Source: Flagellimonas meridianipacifica
GTDB taxonomy: Bacteria; Bacteroidota; Bacteroidia; Flavobacteriales; Flavobacteriaceae
DNA: 64,000 nt
Assembly: GCF_003001695.1 (NCBI RefSeq)
Contig: NZ_PVYX01000001.1
Location: 1,302,001 to 1,366,000, forward strand
Direction: 5' to 3'
Position numbers and translations under genes: made by a program. This document shows, piece by piece, positions 60,485 through 64,000 of this stretch. Under the pieces are notes generated by a model. It saw only the letters and a list, made by a program, of their open reading frames with translations. It made no database searches and was not told where the DNA came from. Within the stretch, counting starts at the first letter, position 1, and every line of letters begins with the position of its first letter.

Positions 60485-61804
60485 CTATATGTATTGGTTG
60501 ATGATATTCTCAAAGAGTTCTTGCTTTCCGCTGATCAAAGGCAGTTCGCCATTTTCTTTGGCGATGGAGTACAGGCTCTCAAAGTCAAGCACTCCCTTTT
60601 CAAAAGAAGCACCATTTCCCGAATCAAAAGAGGCATAACGTTTTTCAATTAATGTATTATAAGCGGAAGAATTGATAATTTTTTCTGCGGTCAATAGTGC
60701 CCTTGCAAAAACATCGGCTCCGCCAATGTGTGCTAAAAAGATATCCTCTGTGTCCGTAGAGTTTCGTCTTATTTTGGCATCAAAATTTATTCCGCCACCC
60801 TGTAACCCACCTGAATTCAAAAAAACCAACATGGCCTCTGTAGCTTCATAAATATTATTTGGAAACTGATCGGTATCCCATCCGTTTTGATAATCTCCAC
60901 GGTTTGCATCTATGCTTCCCAGCATACCTGCATCCGCTGCCACCTGAAGCTCGTGTTGAAAGGTATGTTGCGCCAAGGTAGCATGGTTGACTTCAATGTT
61001 TATTTTGAAATCCTTGTCCAAACCATATTGCCTTAAAAATGCAATGGATGTTGCAGTATCAAAATCGTATTGATGTTTCATGGGCTCCATGGGCTTTGGC
61101 TCTATAAAAAAGGTTCCCGTAAAGCCTTGTAACCGGGCATAATCCCTAGCCTTTGTCAGAAACATGCCCATATGATCCAGCTCACGTTTCATATCTGTAT
61201 TGAGCAAGCTCATATAGCCCTCTCTTCCGCCCCAAAACACATAATTTTCACCATTTAGAGCAATGGTAGCGTCCAATGCCAATTTTACTTGACCCGCTGC
61301 CCTGGCCAGAACATTGAATTCAGGATTGGTTGCGGCACCGTTCATATATCTGGGGTTGGAGAAACAGTTGGATGTGCCCCACAATAACTTGATACCTGTT
61401 TCCTGTTGTTTTTGCTTTAGATAGGATACAATGGTCGCCAAACGTTCTTCGGATTCGGTAAATGTGGCCCCTTCTCGAATTAAGTCATAATCATGGAAGC
61501 AGTAATAGTTGAAGCCCAACTTAGAAATGAATTCGAAAGCAGCATCCGCTTTCATTCTGGCGGCTTCTACGGCATCTTTGGGTTCATCCCATGCATATTG
61601 TTGTGTGCCGGGACCAAAAGGGTCTGCTCCTGTACCACAAAAGGAGTGCCAGTAGGCTACGGCAAACTTGAAATGCTCTGCCATGGTTTTACCCGCGACT
61701 ACCTGTTCAGGATTATAGTACTTATAGGCCAAAGGATTGTCGGAATCCTTTCCCTCAAAATTTATTTTACCTATGGATTTGAAATATTCGCTAGTTGATG
61801 CCAT
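60485..61804 (-). CDS. xylA: Xylose isomerase
   Basis: 439 residues from ATG 61804 ([18 protein letters not shown]); a frame extension to 61849 lies inside xylB and is discounted. The signature is complete: [13 protein letters not shown] with the catalytic His, [19 protein letters not shown] (metal-binding Glu region), [19 protein letters not shown] and [20 protein letters not shown]. It converts xylose to xylulose. The ATG overlaps the xylB stop (TAATG), so translation is coupled. Confidence 0.95.
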   Translation of the reverse strand: MASTSEYFKSIGKINFEGKDSDNPLAYKYYNPEQVVAGKTMAEHFKFAVAYWHSFCGTGADPFGPGTQQYAWDEPKDAVEAARMKADAAFEFISKLGFNYYCFHDYDLIREGATFTESEERLATIVSYLKQKQQETGIKLLWGTSNCFSNPRYMNGAATNPEFNVLARAAGQVKLALDATIALNGENYVFWGGREGYMSLLNTDMKRELDHMGMFLTKARDYARLQGFTGTFFIEPKPMEPMKHQYDFDTATSIAFLRQYGLDKDFKINIEVNHATLAQHTFQHELQVAADAGMLGSIDANRGDYQNGWDTDQFPNNIYEATEAMLVFLNSGGLQGGGINFDAKIRRNSTDTEDIFLAHIGGADVFARALLTAEKIINSSAYNTLIEKRYASFDSGNGASFEKGVLDFESLYSIAKENGELPLISGKQELFENIINQYI

Positions 61805-63297
61805 TAGTCTTTTTGATTTTTTAGTATTGTATTTAATGTTGTTCTCCATCGCTCATAAGCTATGGAATAGTTCTGTTTTTCGGGATTAGGTTTAAAGGTT
61901 TGCACATAATCGTTTTGGGAAACCATGGTTCCAAAATCAAAAGCTCCATCCGCTTTTCCCGCGGCCCGTGCGGCTCCCACAGCACCCGTCGTATTGTAAA
62001 TCTCAATTTCTTGATCAATCAATGTGGCAACGGTTTCCGAAAATATTTCTGATCGGAACAAATTGTCATTGCCGGCGCGAATTACATTGATTTGGGTATG
62101 GTCTTTCTTCAATATTTCCATACCGTACACAAAGGAAAAAGCTATGCCTTCCAAAGCAGCACGAAGAATATGCCCCTGACTATGTGTATTGAGATTCAGA
62201 TTACTGATATGACTACCAATTGTTCTATTGTCAAACATCCTCTCGGCGCCGTTCCCAAAGGGAATGAGTTGAAGGTTGTCCGCACCTATTGGTATTTGGG
62301 AAGCATATGAGTTCATCACCTCATATGAATTTTCACTGAGGTTCAATAGGTCTTTTAACCATCGGTATTGGATTCCACATCCGTTTATGCAAAGTAACTT
62401 TCCAATTCTTGGTTTTTCAGGGGAGTGATTCACATGGGCAAAATTGTTCAATTTAATGCCTTCAGAAGCCTTCAAACTATCCGTAACGGCATACAAAACC
62501 CCAGATGTTCCGCCTGTGGTTGCTACTTCACCAGGCTCAAATACATTAAGAGATAAAGCATTATTGGGCTGGTCACCAGCTCGATATAAAATCGGAGTCC
62601 CTTTTTGTAAACCACTTTCCGCAGCGCCCTTATCCGAAACTTTGGATTGAACACCAAAGGTCTCTACTATTTGTGGGACAAGATTTTTATCTATTCCGTA
62701 GTGTTCAAGAACCATTTGGGCAGGCTCTGAATTTTTAAAATCCCACAAAATACCTTCAGATAAACCAGATATTGTAGTAGTGAAATCACCTGAAAACTTG
62801 TAGGCTATAAAATCTCCAGGCAACATAAACTTATGAATCTTATCGTAGTTTTCCGGTTCGTATTGTTTTACCCAAGCCAGTTTTGAAGCTGTAAAATTGG
62901 CCGGAGAGTTCAGCATGTGTCCCATACAGCGATCTTCGCTAATATTGGAAAAGGCTTGTTCACCAATAGAAACAGCTCTACTATCGCACCAAATGATAGA
63001 ATTCCGAATCACATTTCCATCTGCATCAACTATGACCAAGCCATGCATTTGATACGCGATACCAATACCGTTAATGTCTTCGGCCTTGATTTTGTTTTCA
63101 TTTAAAAGCCGCCTTGAAGCCGTGCAAATGTGTCTCCACCATACTTCAGGGTCCTGTTCCGCCCAATCCGTTTGATTGCTCACAATTTGCATCTCCTCAT
63201 TGGGTTCCTGTAGGGTACAAATGGCCTTGCCTGTATTGGCATCCACTAACGAAGCCTTAATGGAAGAACTTCCTATGTCAAAACCGATGTAGAACAT
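61804..63297 (-). CDS. xylB: Xylulokinase
   Basis: 497 residues, FGGY kinase. Phosphate motif [20 protein letters not shown] at the N-terminus, catalytic Asp near [20 protein letters not shown], adenosine region [14 protein letters not shown] and [14 protein letters not shown]. It phosphorylates xylulose to xylulose 5-phosphate for the pentose phosphate pathway. First gene of the leftward xyl operon; no AraC- or LacI-type regulator is visible in the window. Confidence 0.94.
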   Translation of the reverse strand: MFYIGFDIGSSSIKASLVDANTGKAICTLQEPNEEMQIVSNQTDWAEQDPEVWWRHICTASRRLLNENKIKAEDINGIGIAYQMHGLVIVDADGNVIRNSIIWCDSRAVSIGEQAFSNISEDRCMGHMLNSPANFTASKLAWVKQYEPENYDKIHKFMLPGDFIAYKFSGDFTTTISGLSEGILWDFKNSEPAQMVLEHYGIDKNLVPQIVETFGVQSKVSDKGAAESGLQKGTPILYRAGDQPNNALSLNVFEPGEVATTGGTSGVLYAVTDSLKASEGIKLNNFAHVNHSPEKPRIGKLLCINGCGIQYRWLKDLLNLSENSYEVMNSYASQIPIGADNLQLIPFGNGAERMFDNRTIGSHISNLNLNTHSQGHILRAALEGIAFSFVYGMEILKKDHTQINVIRAGNDNLFRSEIFSETVATLIDQEIEIYNTTGAVGAARAAGKADGAFDFGTMVSQNDYVQTFKPNPEKQNYSIAYERWRTTLNTILKNQKD

Positions 63298-63347
63298 GCT
63301 GGTTTGGTTGCTTTTGGTTACAATATTTTAAAAGATAGGGGTATTCT

Positions 63348-63510
63348 CTAAATTTTTACCTTACTTCCTGAAACAATTAGTTTTTTAACTGCCACGGAAC
63401 CCTTTTTTACCCGGTCTGCGGATGGTTGGGCACCGCCAATTGAAATTTCATACTCCTCAGGTTCCACAACTTTCTCGCCTGGCACCTTGAAGCTATTCGC
63501 TTTAATGCAA
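63348..63510 (-). pseudogene. C-terminal remnant of a GH3 glycosidase (tentative)
   Basis: A leftward frame open between 63540 and a TAG at 63348 has no start codon of its own. Its last ~45 codons read KVPGEKVVEPEEYEISIGGA then QPSADRVKKGSVAVKKLIVS. VVEP-x-x-(Y/F)-x-I-x-(I/V)GG-x-(S/Q) is the ending of the fibronectin-like C-terminal domain of Bacteroidota GH3 beta-xylosidases/beta-glucosidases. Upstream sequence is interrupted by stops, so the rest of the gene is missing. A beta-xylosidase next to xylA/xylB would make sense. Confidence 0.45.
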
Positions 63511-63624
63511 AAAACTATAGAAATGTAGCATGAACAATACTATATTTCTTACGGACAACCCTATCCTAAGGTAAAGCACAAATGGGAAGTAGTTATTGAA
63601 CTTTTGAGCGCGATTGTTTTCAAA
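63511..63624. other. Intergenic sequence upstream of the xyl operon
   Basis: Sequence between the partial gene at the right edge and the GH3-like remnant; no element recognised. Nearer to xylB, TTGGTT occurs twice in direct orientation at about 63303-63319 (GGTTTGGTTGCTTTTGGTTA), a possible operator region. Confidence 0.35.
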
Positions 63625-64000
63625 TCAGTCAAGCGGAAAAGTAAGATCATATACGTCTCCAGCTTCATTTCTTTGAATAAAGTAAAAGATACGATCTTGG
63701 TAATTTATTTCCTCTTCCCGCTTGGTAAGAGTAATTGATAAATTACCCATGTTGTTTGTAGCATTGATTGAAAACCCTTTGGCATTCAGGTTTTCAATCA
63801 CCCCTGAAGGGATTTCCAGATTTTGAAAAGGAATTGAGACAGAACTACTGTTGTCATCAATATAAAATCTCCTAAATAAAATTGGATTTGGCCCCGGGCC
63901 TTCTATGTCCTGAGTCAAAACATGACTGTCATAGTCTCCGGAAACGTTCACGATATCTCCTGTTTGATTGATGGTTAAACTTGGTATTAGTGGTTCAGAA
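63625..64000 (-). CDS. C-terminal part of a protein of unknown function (partial, runs off right edge)
   Basis: The frame is open from the window edge (SEPLIPSLTINQTGDIV...) to a stop at 63625, 124 codons. An internal GTG at 63951 is not the start. The visible part is beta-rich (VSIPFQNLEIPSGVIENLNA; FSINATNNMGNLSITLTKRE; DRIFYFIQRNEAGDVYDLTF) and may be the end of a surface or carbohydrate-binding protein. No family recognised. Confidence 0.6.
   Translation of the reverse strand, partial: SEPLIPSLTINQTGDIVNVSGDYDSHVLTQDIEGPGPNPILFRRFYIDDNSSSVSIPFQNLEIPSGVIENLNAKGFSINATNNMGNLSITLTKREEEINYQDRIFYFIQRNEAGDVYDLTFPLD

Overview
The window looks like a chromosomal segment of a marine-type Flavobacteriaceae member (Bacteroidota; the Muricauda/Maribacter/Arenibacter neighbourhood is a guess). 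Reasons: moderate-to-low GC, TAnnTTTG-type -7 promoter elements, a PorP/SprF protein next to a giant PKD protein with a gliding/type IX secretion C-terminal domain, Bacteroidota-style RHS and FN3 surface proteins, and a Na+/sugar symporter-linked xylose operon. I saw no tRNA, rRNA, CRISPR array, transposase or integrase.

Region 1 (1-16.8 kb): two divergent operons. Leftward is a five-gene operon of secreted proteins: three paralogues with FN3 domains and a common C-terminal module ending in a coiled coil, an RHS-type protein, and a MopE-motif protein that runs off the left edge. Rightward is an ECF sigma factor, a TPR membrane protein and a type II secretion/type IV pilus-like operon (pseudopilin, prepilin peptidase, GspE ATPase, secretin, PilM/N-like, PilO-like) closed by a strong terminator. 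No GspF/PilC platform gene is present. The divergent secreted proteins are candidate substrates.

Region 2 (17-27 kb): an AT-rich stretch of mostly single-gene transcription units. A Crp/Fnr-family regulator is followed by a tautomerase and an esterase/DJ-1 unit, and each of these two units has a TTGTC-N4-GACAA palindrome at the same distance from a -7-like element. Then come a serine hydrolase, an MBL-fold hydrolase divergent from an HxlR regulator, a GNAT acetyltransferase, a DUF1349 protein and a methyltransferase bracketed by an exact 11-bp inverted repeat, and an alpha/beta hydrolase. Several units carry a similar 3' flank (GC(C)AACA...TATAT...), suggesting a cassette-like array.

Region 3 (27.4-31.5 kb): PorP/SprF plus a PKD/gliding C-terminal-domain protein, a matched type IX secretion pair.

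Region 4 (31.7-57.7 kb) is the most interesting part: a stress/low-energy island with eight universal stress proteins, Hsp20, D-lactate dehydrogenase, cardiolipin synthase, TerB-like, DUF2267, WG-repeat, a GerW/YtfJ plus DUF2953-like pair, an ABC exporter, a bactofilin-like protein and many small unknowns. In its middle sit a PAS histidine kinase and a response regulator whose receiver domain is fused to a cyclic-nucleotide-binding and Crp-type HTH domain. I found fifteen intergenic copies of an FNR-like palindrome, TGAY-N4-RTCA. Nearly all lie 22-23 nt from a TAnnTTTG-like -7 element, the geometry of class II activation near -41.5. Together these look like one regulon, comparable in gene content to the mycobacterial DosR dormancy regulon and Pseudomonas Anr-controlled usp genes, but with a different regulator architecture. 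One box has no recognised gene behind it, only about 260 nt ending in a perfect terminator hairpin: a candidate small RNA, small peptide or attenuated leader.

Region 5 (57.8-64 kb): a leftward xylose operon (xylB, xylA, Na+/sugar symporter, aldose epimerase), preceded by what looks like the C-terminal remnant of a GH3 glycosidase and by an unidentified gene that runs off the right edge.
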